Source of the DNA: an uncultured Prevotellaceae bacterium
GTDB taxonomy: Bacteria > Bacteroidota > Bacteroidia > Bacteroidales > Bacteroidaceae
Assembly: GCA_902801375.1 (NCBI GenBank)
Contig: CADCIB010000015.1
Span: forward strand, 1 to 58,520
Direction: 5' to 3'
DNA length: 58,520 nucleotides
Notes under the pieces: model-generated
What the model was told of the DNA's origin: nothing
The model's database searches: none
Seen by the model: only the letters and a program-made list of their open reading frames with translations
Made by a program: the position numbers and the translations under genes
Shown: positions 47,290 to 55,997 of the stretch, piece after piece
Position numbering within the stretch: the first letter of the stretch is position 1
Layout of the letters: every line of letters begins with the position of its first letter

Positions 47290-48227
47290 AATCCCCAAGC
47301 ACTCAAGGGTAACAGTCGTTCTGTCTGCGACTCCGTGTCGTCGGGCAGGTTGCAGAAGAAGTCGATGCCTGTCCGGGCTTCCAGCTCATCGATGGTCAGA
47401 GCATAGTCGGCCAGGTCGTCGTAGCCGTGGATGTCGTTGTTGTGCTCAAACCACAGTCCGAGCGACCTATAGCCTTGGCTGTTTTTGTAAAGCAAGGCCA
47501 CGAAGAAGTATTTCGGCACGATGAGTTTATCCTTGATGCGCATCAGCACACCGTCCTGCGCCCCTCCTTCCAGAAACACTTTGTCGATGGTGCCGCCCTT
47601 CACGATATAGAGCGTGTCGCTGGTATTCTTTGGTGCCCAGCGCCTCACCTGGTTCTCCATCGTCAGCCAGATGCCGCCGTCGTGGCCGCTACCGTTGAAG
47701 TTCTTGTACTGCGGCTGCATGTTGGTGAGATAGAACGTCTGGTAGTTGGCTTCAGCCGAATAGAGCCGGTCGGCCGAGGGACAGATGTGTCCGTGGTCGA
47801 AGCCGGAGCCGTAGAAATAGTCGGCATCCCAATAGTAAGACGAGGGCAGGTCGGGATCGGCAGGATACTGCGGGTCGCCATAGTAGCGGCTGGTGTGCTG
47901 CTCAGCCGTCCGCTTGGTCAGCTGATAGCAAGTCCAGCGTGCAGACTTCTTCTCATAGTCCCATTCCACGGCATAGTTCACGCCATCGGGGTCGTGTTTG
48001 TCGTTCGTCTTGTGAACCAACACGATATTTGTTCCGCTTTTCAGTTTGGGAAATTCCAGCCTTCCCGCCTCCCTGTACTCGTCGGTACGGTTGCGATTGC
48101 TGTTGGTGGTCTGTGTCGGGGTGACTTCTTCTTCCGTCTCGTCGCTGCCGCAAGAGGCCATCAGTACGACGAGGGCACAGACCATGAGGAGCGTCAAGGA
48201 AAAATGGGGAAAACGATGGGTGCGCAT
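47286..48227 (-). CDS. DNA/RNA non-specific endonuclease (NucA-type), lipoprotein
   Basis: A 313-aa protein from the ATG at 48227. It has a lipoprotein signal (LLMVCALVVLMASC, lipobox MASC) with acidic residues after Cys. The NUC domain (about 85-305) carries the His-Me-finger motif DHGHICPSADR in place of the usual DRGH, then TFYLTNMQPQYKNFN and WLTMENQVRRWA with the metal-binding Asn. It is likely surface- or periplasm-exposed and degrades DNA or RNA. A nuclease of this kind near the TonB-type locus at 48.7-54 kb supports nucleic-acid use. Confidence 0.88.
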   Translation of the reverse strand: MRTHRFPHFSLTLLMVCALVVLMASCGSDETEEEVTPTQTTNSNRNRTDEYREAGRLEFPKLKSGTNIVLVHKTNDKHDPDGVNYAVEWDYEKKSARWTCYQLTKRTAEQHTSRYYGDPQYPADPDLPSSYYWDADYFYGSGFDHGHICPSADRLYSAEANYQTFYLTNMQPQYKNFNGSGHDGGIWLTMENQVRRWAPKNTSDTLYIVKGGTIDKVFLEGGAQDGVLMRIKDKLIVPKYFFVALLYKNSQGYRSLGLWFEHNNDIHGYDDLADYALTIDELEARTGIDFFCNLPDDTESQTERLLPLSAWGL

Positions 48228-48282
48228 GATTGGTGGGTGTTGGGTGATGGGTGGTGATGGCAAACTCAGTAGTAAGCACTAA

Positions 48283-48326
48283 AGAGGGCATTAGTGTGCA
48301 TATGCAACTACACCCTAATGCCCTCT
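48283..48326 (-). terminator. Terminator after rpmE2
   Basis: AGAGGGCATTAG (48283-48294) pairs with CTAATGCCCTCT (48315-48326), 12 bp, with an inner GTG/CAC and a GCATATGC core. On the minus strand the stem follows the rpmE2 stop by 21 nt and is followed by a short T-run (TTTAG). Confidence 0.7.
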
Positions 48327-48347
48327 CATAACGTTGGATAAACGAAT

Positions 48348-48605
48348 TTATTTCTTGCCAGTGCTCTTAGCGTAGCGGCTCATGAAGCGGTCAACGCGAC
48401 CTGCGGTGTCAACGAGCTTGCTCTTACCGGTATAGAACGGGTGAGAGGTGCTAGAGATTTCTACTTTTACCACTGGGTAAGTTTCGCCTTCAAATTCTAC
48501 TGTCTCTGTCGTCTTGCATGTAGAACGTGTAAGGAACATATCGCCGTTGGACATGTCTCTGAACACGACGGGGCGATAGTTGTCGGGGTGAATACCTTTT
48601 TTCAT
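48348..48605 (-). CDS. rpmE2: 50S ribosomal protein L31 type B
   Basis: An 85-aa protein ([66 protein letters not shown]), typical of the zinc-free type B L31. The single cysteine is not a zinc site. It has its own promoter and terminator. Confidence 0.96.
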   Translation of the reverse strand: MKKGIHPDNYRPVVFRDMSNGDMFLTRSTCKTTETVEFEGETYPVVKVEISSTSHPFYTGKSKLVDTAGRVDRFMSRYAKSTGKK

Positions 48606-48642
48606 TTTTCTATTTTACTGATTGATAATTAATTTCGGGCTG

Positions 48643-48674
48643 CAAAATTACAAAGAATTTCGCAGCCCTCCAAA
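48643..48674 (-). promoter_or_regulatory. Promoter of rpmE2
   Basis: Minus strand: TTTG (48674-48671), 20-nt spacer, TAATTTTG (48650-48643). Good Bacteroidetes match, about 40 nt before the start codon. Confidence 0.7.
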
Positions 48675-48735
48675 TATTTTCAGATATTTTATTCAAATTC
48701 GGCAGCTTTTTCTTTCCTGAGCTGCTGATTTTGAG

Positions 48736-50508
48736 TTAATCTGCATACGTAATGACGATTTTCAGAATGCGCAGCTGGGTGCCTGCTTTGGCCTCCGTGT
48801 AGTCGTTGCAGATGAACAACGACTTGTTGGAGAAGTCGCTGAAGGTGACCTGCGTGTCGCTGTCTTTCTTCACCGTCACTCGCTTGCCGCCAGCTTCGCC
48901 ATACATCATGTCGTTGCCGTTATAAACGGTTCCGCTGGCAGGGTCGGTGCAGGTGATCACCACCTTGGTGATGGCTTTCTGAGCCGAAATGGTCAGCGTG
49001 TTCTTGGCATACATACGCACAGCCCCGCCACCACCATCGTAGTACTTGGGTGAATTGTTGGTGTTCTCGCCACCAGCAAAAGCCAGCGTGGTGCCATCGG
49101 TCAGTGTCAGCGTGCCAGCATCAGTGGCATTGGCCAGACCGAACGACGACATGGTCACGGTGATGGAGTTGCCGCTCACCTCGCCGCCAGGACCTGGGGT
49201 GTCGCTGCCGCCGCCACCGCCTTCACCGGGTTCCAGCTTCACGATGTAGTTGCCCTGTGCAAACTCAGGTGTGTTGCCCATGTAGTTGAGCAGTTTGCCC
49301 TTCACCACCACTTTGTCGCCCACCTTGATCTGGTCGGCAGAAGTGAAGTCAGCACCTTCGAGATACTTGCCGCGGAAGATGTAGAACTGGTTGTCGGTCT
49401 TACCGTCGTCAGAGATATAATAGGTGGCATTGCCATACTGCGGCGACACTTCCTTGACGCTGGAGATGATGCCGGCCACATACACTTCTTCGCTCTCGCC
49501 GCCAGAGGGCAGAGCGCTGGCTGCGTTGTTGGCTGCTACGGCATTGTAGGGATTGGCCTCCGTGCCGTCGCCCTTGGCGTCGCCTGAGGGAGGATTGTCA
49601 CCTCCGCCGCCACCACTGCTGTTGAGCGAGTGGAGATATGCCTTGTTGCCTACGGTCTCTGGGGTGTTGCCCTTGTAGTTGACCACCTTTCCGCAAATCA
49701 CCACCTCGTCGCCAATCTTCAGCAGGTCGCCGCTGGTGTACTTCTGGTTGTTCAGGTAAAGCACACGGAAGCAGTAGAACGTGTTCTCGTCCTTGCCGTC
49801 GTCAGAGATATAGAACGTGGCATTGCCATAGTTGTCGGCCACGTAATTATTGGTGATGCTGGCCACCTTACCCTTGATATAGACATCGTTGGGTGACTCT
49901 ACGTCAGCTCCAAGCGATTGTGCGTATTTGACAGCTCCCATAGCGTTGAAGGGATCAGCCAGCGTACCAGAGCCGCTGGGCGTTCCCTCGGAGCCGCCAC
50001 CGCCACCGCCGCCACTTCCGTTGAGCGAGTAGATGTAGCAGCCCTGGGTGTATTCAGGAGTGTTGCCACGGAAGTTGACCAGCTTACCAAAGATCACCAC
50101 CTCGTCGCCAATCTTGATTTGGTCCTCAGAGGAGAAGTTCTTGTTGTCGAGATACTTGGCACGATACACCGTCAGCTCGTTGTCGGCATCTTCCGTATCG
50201 GAAATCTTGAAGGTAGCATTACCAAAATTGGGCGATACCTCAGAGATGGCCGTGATGATACCCTTGGTGTAGACATCCTCAGAGTTCACGTCAGCACCCA
50301 ACTGGTTGATCAGTGCAAGGGCTGCGGCCACGTTGAACGGGTCGTCGGCTGTTCCTGTACCCACTGCGTCGGCAGGCACCTCAGGTGTTTCTCCGCCGCC
50401 TCCATCACTGACAAAAGGCCATCCATAGGGCAGGGGTACGTCCTCGCAACTTGTAAATGTGCAGGCCATTGTGGCCAACATCAATACTGAATAAATAATC
50501 TTTTTCAT
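48736..50508 (-). CDS. Lipoprotein with three OB-like repeats and Gly-rich linkers
   Basis: A 590-aa protein from the ATG at 50508 (MKKIIYSVLMLATMACTFTSC, lipobox FTSC, Cys21). Three homologous domains of about 115 residues (51-163, 181-296, 314-426) share DVY.KG.I..I, GNATF.ISD, F..YR..YL and IK(I/V)GD.VV..GKL.N(Y/F).GNTPE, which read as OB-fold barrels. They are joined by poly-Gly linkers (GSGGGGGGG). A different beta domain fills 446-590 (SITVTMSSFGLANATDAGTLTL). A surface ligand-binding role for the neighbouring TonB-type receptor is likely. The ligand is inferred to be nucleic acid. Confidence 0.8.
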   Translation of the reverse strand: MKKIIYSVLMLATMACTFTSCEDVPLPYGWPFVSDGGGGETPEVPADAVGTGTADDPFNVAAALALINQLGADVNSEDVYTKGIITAISEVSPNFGNATFKISDTEDADNELTVYRAKYLDNKNFSSEDQIKIGDEVVIFGKLVNFRGNTPEYTQGCYIYSLNGSGGGGGGGSEGTPSGSGTLADPFNAMGAVKYAQSLGADVESPNDVYIKGKVASITNNYVADNYGNATFYISDDGKDENTFYCFRVLYLNNQKYTSGDLLKIGDEVVICGKVVNYKGNTPETVGNKAYLHSLNSSGGGGGDNPPSGDAKGDGTEANPYNAVAANNAASALPSGGESEEVYVAGIISSVKEVSPQYGNATYYISDDGKTDNQFYIFRGKYLEGADFTSADQIKVGDKVVVKGKLLNYMGNTPEFAQGNYIVKLEPGEGGGGGSDTPGPGGEVSGNSITVTMSSFGLANATDAGTLTLTDGTTLAFAGGENTNNSPKYYDGGGGAVRMYAKNTLTISAQKAITKVVITCTDPASGTVYNGNDMMYGEAGGKRVTVKKDSDTQVTFSDFSNKSLFICNDYTEAKAGTQLRILKIVITYAD

Positions 50509-50563
50509 GTTATATTGCTTTTTTATTGTTTCACTTATAATCGTTGCATGCATGAATTATGCA

Positions 50564-51421
50564 TTAATCCAGTTCCTCCACATCGTCGAGGCTGCGCACC
50601 ACAAACTCCCACGAGTTGTTGTAGCGCTTCACGATGCCAGTGATGTTCATCTTGCCTTGTGGCACCACGCGGGCGGCAAAGTCGCAGTAGGGGCTGGTGT
50701 AGACCATCACGGTGTTGCCGCTGTACTCCTTGAAATACCAGCTGACCGACTGTTTGCCATCGGGGTCGGCCCACATCGACTTCTTGGTGATGTTGCGCAG
50801 CGACACGTTCTTGATGATGCCCAGTCGGCCGTCGTCCTTCGCGAGGTCCCAGGTGGTCTTCGAGCCGCCATCGGAGAAGAGCGTCGGCTCGATGATCTTG
50901 GTGCGGCCTGTGATGCGGAAGTGGCTGTACCACTGCATGCGGCTCATACGGCTGACGTAGGTCTGTCCGCGGTTGTTGGTGTAGGGCACGCCGATTTCGG
51001 CCTGCTTGGCATAGTTGCCCACATAGAGGTCTTTCAGCTCGATGAGCACTTCCGCGCCAATGGGCAGGTAGCCGCAGATGCCACCCTGCTGCACGGCGAT
51101 GATGATGGCACCCGTATTATCCTGGATCACCACCTCGTTGTAGAGGTTACCCGTGATGTCGTTGCCCGTCACGTAGCCTTTTATCTGTGTGGCTTTCTCC
51201 ACTTTCTGATAGCTGGTGCCGTCGCGGTAGTCGGTGTTGAGCACCTTGCTGTACTTCGTCTTCAGTTCCTGGATGGTGAGCAGGTTGGTCTCCGTGATGT
51301 CGTTGTTGCCATAGGGAGCATCGTCGCTCTGCGCACCCTCATCGTAGTCGCCGTCCATGCAGGCTGTGAACAACCCGCAGACGAGCGCCATCATGATATA
51401 TTTCAGTTTGTCCATCTTCAT
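50564..51421 (-). CDS. DUF5689-domain lipoprotein
   Basis: A 285-aa protein with lipoprotein signal (MKMDKLKYIMMALVCGLFTAC, lipobox FTAC). The DUF5689 region (about 40-270) includes TQIKGYVTGNDITGNLYNEVVIQDNTGAIIIAVQQGG, itself an OB-like pattern, and MNITGIVKRYNNSWEFVVRSLDDVEEL at the end. DUF5689 proteins in Bacteroidetes are found beside TonB-dependent receptors. It is the middle gene of the receptor operon, 26 nt after the receptor stop. Confidence 0.85.
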   Translation of the reverse strand: MKMDKLKYIMMALVCGLFTACMDGDYDEGAQSDDAPYGNNDITETNLLTIQELKTKYSKVLNTDYRDGTSYQKVEKATQIKGYVTGNDITGNLYNEVVIQDNTGAIIIAVQQGGICGYLPIGAEVLIELKDLYVGNYAKQAEIGVPYTNNRGQTYVSRMSRMQWYSHFRITGRTKIIEPTLFSDGGSKTTWDLAKDDGRLGIIKNVSLRNITKKSMWADPDGKQSVSWYFKEYSGNTVMVYTSPYCDFAARVVPQGKMNITGIVKRYNNSWEFVVRSLDDVEELD

Positions 51422-51447
51422 TTCAATTATCTGTTGTCAATACTCAA

Positions 51448-54000
51448 TTAAAACTTATACGCGATGTTCAGCATGCCATTGGTGCCGTAGGCGTAGTATT
51501 TCTTGGGGTTCCTCGAGAATTTGTAGGCTCTCACGTTGCCACTGCTGGTGTAGTCGGAACGTCCCTGCTCATAGCCACCCGTGACGATGTGCTGGTTGTT
51601 CAGGATGTTGGTCACCATCAGGTTGATCGAGAGCGAACCTTTCTTCAGGTAGATGCTTCGGCCGATAGAACCGTCTATCATGAAGCCGCCGTGACCCTTG
51701 GCCTGCTCCAGCACAGAGGGCAGGATGTTGCCCTCGTTGTCGTATACGTCGCCATAGACGGCCTGGCGGTTCTCCAGCGAGGTCTTGTAGTAGAAGCAGG
51801 GAGCCGACGACAGGTAGATGCGGTCGTACCAGTTGCAGTTCAGGTCGAGGAACCATCCGCTCTGGTGGTAGCTCAGGGCGAGGCTGGCAGCGGTCAGCGG
51901 TGTGCCGTTCTCGCGATGGTTCTTATTGTAGCACACGTCGTTCATGTAGAGTCCCGTGGTGGAGTTCATGTAGCAGACGTGGGCATCCTTCAGGTTCTTG
52001 GCCTCGCTGTAGGTGCCGAGCAGGGTGATGTCGAAAGCTGGCGTCACCTTGAAGCGGGCGCCGCCTTCCACGCCATAATACTCTTTGTCCTGCCCAGTGA
52101 GCGAAACATACGAGAATGAGTTAATATCGTCGAAGTAGAAGTTCTGCCATTCCGTGGCATCGTTGATGCGGCTGTAGTATCCGCTGATGTTCAGCTTCAG
52201 CCACGATGTCTGGAAGTGGTAGCCCAGGTCGGCACTGGCCACTTTCTCGTTCTTCAGGTTCACCACGAAGTCGTTGTTGATTTCGGGTGCGGCGAAGGCG
52301 GTCGCTGCCGTGGGTGCCTTGGTCTCATAGCCCAGGCCGAGCGTCACGGTGTGGCCGCGTCCGAGGGTGTAGTTCAGTCCGAGCTTGCCTCCGCCATCAA
52401 GGAATTGTGCGTGGCGGCTGCGGCCGTAGCTGTTGGTGGGAGCCATACCGTTGCGCATCTTACCGTCGCGGGCCATGGCCACGCCGCTCATCTTGGCGCC
52501 TGCCAGGAGATGGAGCTTGCCGGTGGTCATCGTGAAGGAGGTCCATCCCACGAGTCTGTCCACCAGGATGGTGTAGTCGTAGCCGAACTTGTCGCCTTCG
52601 CTCACCACAGCGTTGGGGTGGTTCAGGTCGTATTGCACACGGTCGTCGGCGTCGGAATAGGTGCCCACGGCGTAGGTGTTGACATTGTGGAACTTATACG
52701 CTCCGAGCAGGTCTTCCATCGTCTGGTAGTGGCGGCCGTGGTTGGTGCCCATGTTCACGCCTATGTTCCAGGTCTTCGTGTTGTCGATCTGCATGTTGAG
52801 CGTCGACGAGGCCGTCAGCGTCAGAGCGTCGTTGTGCTTGGCCTGAATGAAATACATGGCGTCGCCACCCTGTGCCGATACCATGCGGTTGGAGTAGATC
52901 AGACGGTCGAAGTCAATCTGGCGGTTGGCTTTCGAGCTCGAGAGGAACTCGTAGGCGGTCTGCCAGTTGTCCCAGCACTGCTGCGTGCGGTTATATTCGT
53001 CGGTCTCGTCGTAGGCATCCCAGTAGTTGCTGGGCATCAGCTTCCAGTAGTCGGGCTGCGGGTTGTCGCTGTTGTTGTAGTTCAGCTTCGTGTTCTTGTA
53101 CATGGAGTACTTTCCGAAGAGCGACGTGGTGAGCTTCGTGCGGTCGTCGATGTCCCAGTCCCAGGTGAGCACGGCCGACGGGGCGAAGTCGTTGACCACG
53201 CGCGAGTTGCGGCGCTTGCCGCCCTGCCATCCCCAGTAGGGGTTGTAGTGGCGGTCGTTGGCCAGGTGGTACATCTCGTCGGTCGAGGCACCCTGCGAGG
53301 CGCGCTCAGTGGGGTTGCCCCAGGTGGAGAGTGCCAGCGAGTGGTGGTCGTTGATGATCTTCTGCACGCCCAGGAAGTAGCTCCAGGCGTTGTAGAACGT
53401 ACCCTCCACGTTCGACGTGTTCATGTCGGCCCAGCGGTAGGTGAGGTTGAACGAATATGCCCAGCCTTTGGCATTCAGGCCACTGTTGTAGGTGTACATG
53501 CCGCGCAGCGTGTAGTTGCGGTTGGCAGCCGAGAACGTCACGCGGTTGCCAGAGGGCATCTGAGCCGGACGGAAGTTGTAGTTGTTAGAGCCGGCCATGT
53601 TCGGCAGGGCGAACTTGTTGGCCTCGAAGGGCAATGCAAATTCAACGCCTTTGGTCTGCTGGTTCAGGCCGCCCACCATCGAATAGCGGAACTGGCCCGT
53701 CTCCATGTCGTTCACCAGCACGCCGTTGATGTAGACATCGTTGAATTTCTGATTGAATGCGCGGTAGCGGTAGCGCATCGGTGAGAACAGATAACCCACC
53801 TTACTGGCATACAGGTTGTTGTTCGAATTGATGATGGTCACGTTTGTCGACATGTCATCATCCTCGCCAAGCTGTGCCTCAGTGAACGTGAAGGCCGACT
53901 CGGTTGTCAAGCTGGCTTTTTGCTCTTCTGTCTCAGTCGTCTGGCCGAAAGCCTGCAGGCTACAGAAGGCTATCACTGCAAGTAAGAGCTTCTTTTGCAT
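51448..54000 (-). CDS. TonB-dependent receptor-like outer-membrane protein
   Basis: An 850-aa protein from the ATG at 54000 (signal MQKKLLLAVIAFCSLQAFG). An N-terminal plug-like section (NVTIINSNNNLYASKVGYLFSPMRYRYRAFNQKFNDVYINGVLVND) is followed by many barrel strands and an aromatic C-terminus (LNIAYKF). No CarboxypepD_reg domain precedes the plug, so it differs from SusC-type receptors. It is probably the import channel of the locus together with the two lipoproteins downstream. The upstream in-frame extension lies across the promoter and was rejected. Confidence 0.87.
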   Translation of the reverse strand: MQKKLLLAVIAFCSLQAFGQTTETEEQKASLTTESAFTFTEAQLGEDDDMSTNVTIINSNNNLYASKVGYLFSPMRYRYRAFNQKFNDVYINGVLVNDMETGQFRYSMVGGLNQQTKGVEFALPFEANKFALPNMAGSNNYNFRPAQMPSGNRVTFSAANRNYTLRGMYTYNSGLNAKGWAYSFNLTYRWADMNTSNVEGTFYNAWSYFLGVQKIINDHHSLALSTWGNPTERASQGASTDEMYHLANDRHYNPYWGWQGGKRRNSRVVNDFAPSAVLTWDWDIDDRTKLTTSLFGKYSMYKNTKLNYNNSDNPQPDYWKLMPSNYWDAYDETDEYNRTQQCWDNWQTAYEFLSSSKANRQIDFDRLIYSNRMVSAQGGDAMYFIQAKHNDALTLTASSTLNMQIDNTKTWNIGVNMGTNHGRHYQTMEDLLGAYKFHNVNTYAVGTYSDADDRVQYDLNHPNAVVSEGDKFGYDYTILVDRLVGWTSFTMTTGKLHLLAGAKMSGVAMARDGKMRNGMAPTNSYGRSRHAQFLDGGGKLGLNYTLGRGHTVTLGLGYETKAPTAATAFAAPEINNDFVVNLKNEKVASADLGYHFQTSWLKLNISGYYSRINDATEWQNFYFDDINSFSYVSLTGQDKEYYGVEGGARFKVTPAFDITLLGTYSEAKNLKDAHVCYMNSTTGLYMNDVCYNKNHRENGTPLTAASLALSYHQSGWFLDLNCNWYDRIYLSSAPCFYYKTSLENRQAVYGDVYDNEGNILPSVLEQAKGHGGFMIDGSIGRSIYLKKGSLSINLMVTNILNNQHIVTGGYEQGRSDYTSSGNVRAYKFSRNPKKYYAYGTNGMLNIAYKF

Positions 54001-54030
54001 AGATAATTGTTTAAATGAGTATATTTGGGG

Positions 54031-54061
54031 CAAAGATACAACTTTTTGCGCATTTTTCAAA
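54031..54061 (-). promoter_or_regulatory. Promoter of the receptor-DUF5689-OB operon
   Basis: Minus strand: TTTG (54061-54058), 19-nt spacer, TATCTTTG (54038-54031). Good match, about 30 nt before the start codon. Confidence 0.75.
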
Positions 54062-54160
54062 ATAAAAACGCGAAAAACTTTCACTCGTTTTGAGAATTGT
54101 TGTAAAAGAGCATGCAGATTCTCTGAAAAGAACATTGAAAAAATGAAAAAAAACTACGCT

Positions 54161-54195
54161 TTTGAATGGTAATTCATTTTTTTATGTTATCTTTG
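54161..54195 (+). promoter_or_regulatory. Promoter of the secreted EEP gene
   Basis: TTTG (54161-54164), 23-nt spacer, TATCTTTG (54188-54195), 33 nt before the ATG. Back to back with the receptor operon promoter, about 100 bp apart. Confidence 0.6.
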
Positions 54196-54227
54196 CGGAT
54201 GAAAATCGAAACCAACAATCAGGAAAT

Positions 54228-55277
54228 ATGAAGAAAAGACATCTTTTGACCATTGCCATGCTCTGCCTCGTGGCGCTTTCAGCATCGGCACAGAAGAAGT
54301 TCTCGGTCTATGCCGTGGGCTTCTACAACCAGGAAAACCTCTTCGACACCTGCCACGACGAGGGGAAGAGAGACTTTGAGTACCTGCCCACGGGCAGCAA
54401 CCGGTGGACTGGCCTCAAGTATAGCCATAAACTGAAGAACATGTCGCGGGCATTGGCCGATATGGGCACCGACATGCTTCCTGGCGTGGGATGCGCCGTC
54501 ATCGGACTGTCGGAGGTGGAGAATGCCAGATGTCTGGCCGACCTCGTCGACCAGGAGCCTCTTCGCGCGCGCAATATTAAATATGTACACGTCGAGGGAC
54601 CCGACCGCCGTGGCGTCGACTGCGCCCTGCTCTACAACCCCGCCCTGTTCACCGTCGACGATGTCGTGCTCCATCCCTACGTGCCCGAACTGGAGAAAGA
54701 CAGCGCCTTCTTCACCCGTGGATTCCTCACCGTGCAGGGACGCTTGGCCGACGAGAAGGTCACCTTCATCGTATGCCACTGGCCCAGCCGCTTCTCTGAG
54801 TCGTTCTATCGCGAGTCGGCAGGACGCCAGGTGCGCGTCATCAAAGACAGCCTGCTGCGTGTCGATCCCACGAACAAGATCTTCGTCATGGGCGACCTCA
54901 ACGACGACCCCACCGACAAGAGCATCGCGAAAGAGCTTTCTGCCAAGTCAGAAATCAAGAAGACGGGCGACGACGACATGTTCAACCCCTGGTACAACGT
55001 CCTCGTGAAGCAAGGCACGGGCACCTTGCAGTACAACGGCGCCTGGAACCTCTTCGACCAGATCATCCTGACGCCCAACCTGCTCGACCGCAAGGAGAAG
55101 AAGGACTACACCTACCTCACCTACCTGAAGAACCAGGTGTTCCGCCGCGACTATCTCATCCAGACCGAGGGTAAGTACAAGGGCAACCCCAAGCGCACCC
55201 ATGCTGGCGGCGTGTGGCTCGATGGCTATAGCGACCACCTGCCCGTCGTCGTCTATCTGGTCAAGGAGCAGAAGTGA
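54228..55277 (+). CDS. Secreted endonuclease/exonuclease/phosphatase family protein
   Basis: A 349-aa protein with signal peptide MKKRHLLTIAMLCLVALSASAQ. EEP catalytic elements are visible: NQENLFDT, Glu in GLSEVEN (about residue 95), RRGVDCALLYNP, FIVCHWPSR, GDLNDDPTD (about 225) and the terminal SDHLPVVVY. This fold covers DNase I-like nucleases and phosphodiesterases. The substrate is not decided by sequence. It is transcribed divergently from the TonB-type receptor operon, and a shared nucleic-acid or nucleotide function is inferred. Confidence 0.88.
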   Translation: MKKRHLLTIAMLCLVALSASAQKKFSVYAVGFYNQENLFDTCHDEGKRDFEYLPTGSNRWTGLKYSHKLKNMSRALADMGTDMLPGVGCAVIGLSEVENARCLADLVDQEPLRARNIKYVHVEGPDRRGVDCALLYNPALFTVDDVVLHPYVPELEKDSAFFTRGFLTVQGRLADEKVTFIVCHWPSRFSESFYRESAGRQVRVIKDSLLRVDPTNKIFVMGDLNDDPTDKSIAKELSAKSEIKKTGDDDMFNPWYNVLVKQGTGTLQYNGAWNLFDQIILTPNLLDRKEKKDYTYLTYLKNQVFRRDYLIQTEGKYKGNPKRTHAGGVWLDGYSDHLPVVVYLVKEQK

Positions 55278-55343
55278 GCTGTCGTGCAAGCATCGGCTAA
55301 GTGGTCGTGTCAGTAGCCGCTCTGCCGCTGCAAATCCCCGCCT

Positions 55344-55913
55344 ATGGAGCGCCACCCCCTTGAACCCTTCCTGCCCGAAGGCGCACAGACGCTGATGCTG
55401 GGCAGCTTCCCCCCGTCGCGGAAACGGTGGTGTATGGATTTCTTCTATCCCAACTTCACCAACGACATGTGGCGCATCATGGGCATCGTCTTCTTTGCCG
55501 ACAAAGACCATTTCGTCGACCTTCCGCACAAGACCTTCCGACGCGAGGCCATCATCGACTTCCTCCAGCAGGAGGGCATCGCGCTCTACGACACGGCCAC
55601 GGCAGTGGTGCGGACCAAGAACACGGCTTCCGACAAAGACCTCGAGGTGGTGGAACCCACCGACCTCGACGCGCTGCTCCGACAGCTGCCCCATTGCCGC
55701 AACGTCGTCGTCACGGGGCAGAAGGCCTGCGACCTCTTCACCGCCCATTTCCGCATGCAGCAGCCCCGTGTGGGCGCCTCAGAGCCCTTCACCTTCGAAG
55801 GGCGCCCCATGCTCCTCTGGCGGATGCCCAGCTCTTCGAGGGCCTATCCCATGAAGGTGGAGCAGAAGGCGGAGTATTATAAGAAGTTGATAGTTGACAA
55901 GTTGACAAGTTAA
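55344..55913 (+). CDS. Uracil-DNA glycosylase superfamily protein (MUG-like)
   Basis: A 189-aa protein resembling the uracil-DNA glycosylase fold: LMLGSFPPSRKRWCMDFFYPN near residue 17 (motif 1), VVVTGQKACDLF near 122 and MPSSSRAYP near 162 (motif 3 region). This subfamily in Bacteroidetes is annotated as UDG-like without a proven substrate. The last codons (LIVDKLTS) are made from a GTTGACAA-type repeat that continues into the intergenic region, so the true C-terminus may be shorter in relatives. Confidence 0.8.
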   Translation: MERHPLEPFLPEGAQTLMLGSFPPSRKRWCMDFFYPNFTNDMWRIMGIVFFADKDHFVDLPHKTFRREAIIDFLQQEGIALYDTATAVVRTKNTASDKDLEVVEPTDLDALLRQLPHCRNVVVTGQKACDLFTAHFRMQQPRVGASEPFTFEGRPMLLWRMPSSSRAYPMKVEQKAEYYKKLIVDKLTS

Positions 55914-55947
55914 CGAGTTGACAAGTTGATAGTTGACAAGTTGATAG
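55886..55947. repeat. Short tandem repeat (GTTGACAA/GTTGATA units)
   Basis: Units GTTGATA and GTTGACAA alternate at least seven times from within the end of the glycosylase-like gene into the gap before udk. It is the third kind of simple-sequence repeat in this window. Confidence 0.85.
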
Positions 55948-55997
55948 CTAAGTAATCATTCATAGAAATCATAAAACCGTAAACAACAGATAATCTC

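Noticed and set aside
52216-53784. 522-aa open frame antisense to the TonB-type receptor
   Set aside because: Low-complexity Val/His/Gly-rich translation typical of a complementary frame. The receptor strand has clear signal and barrel features.
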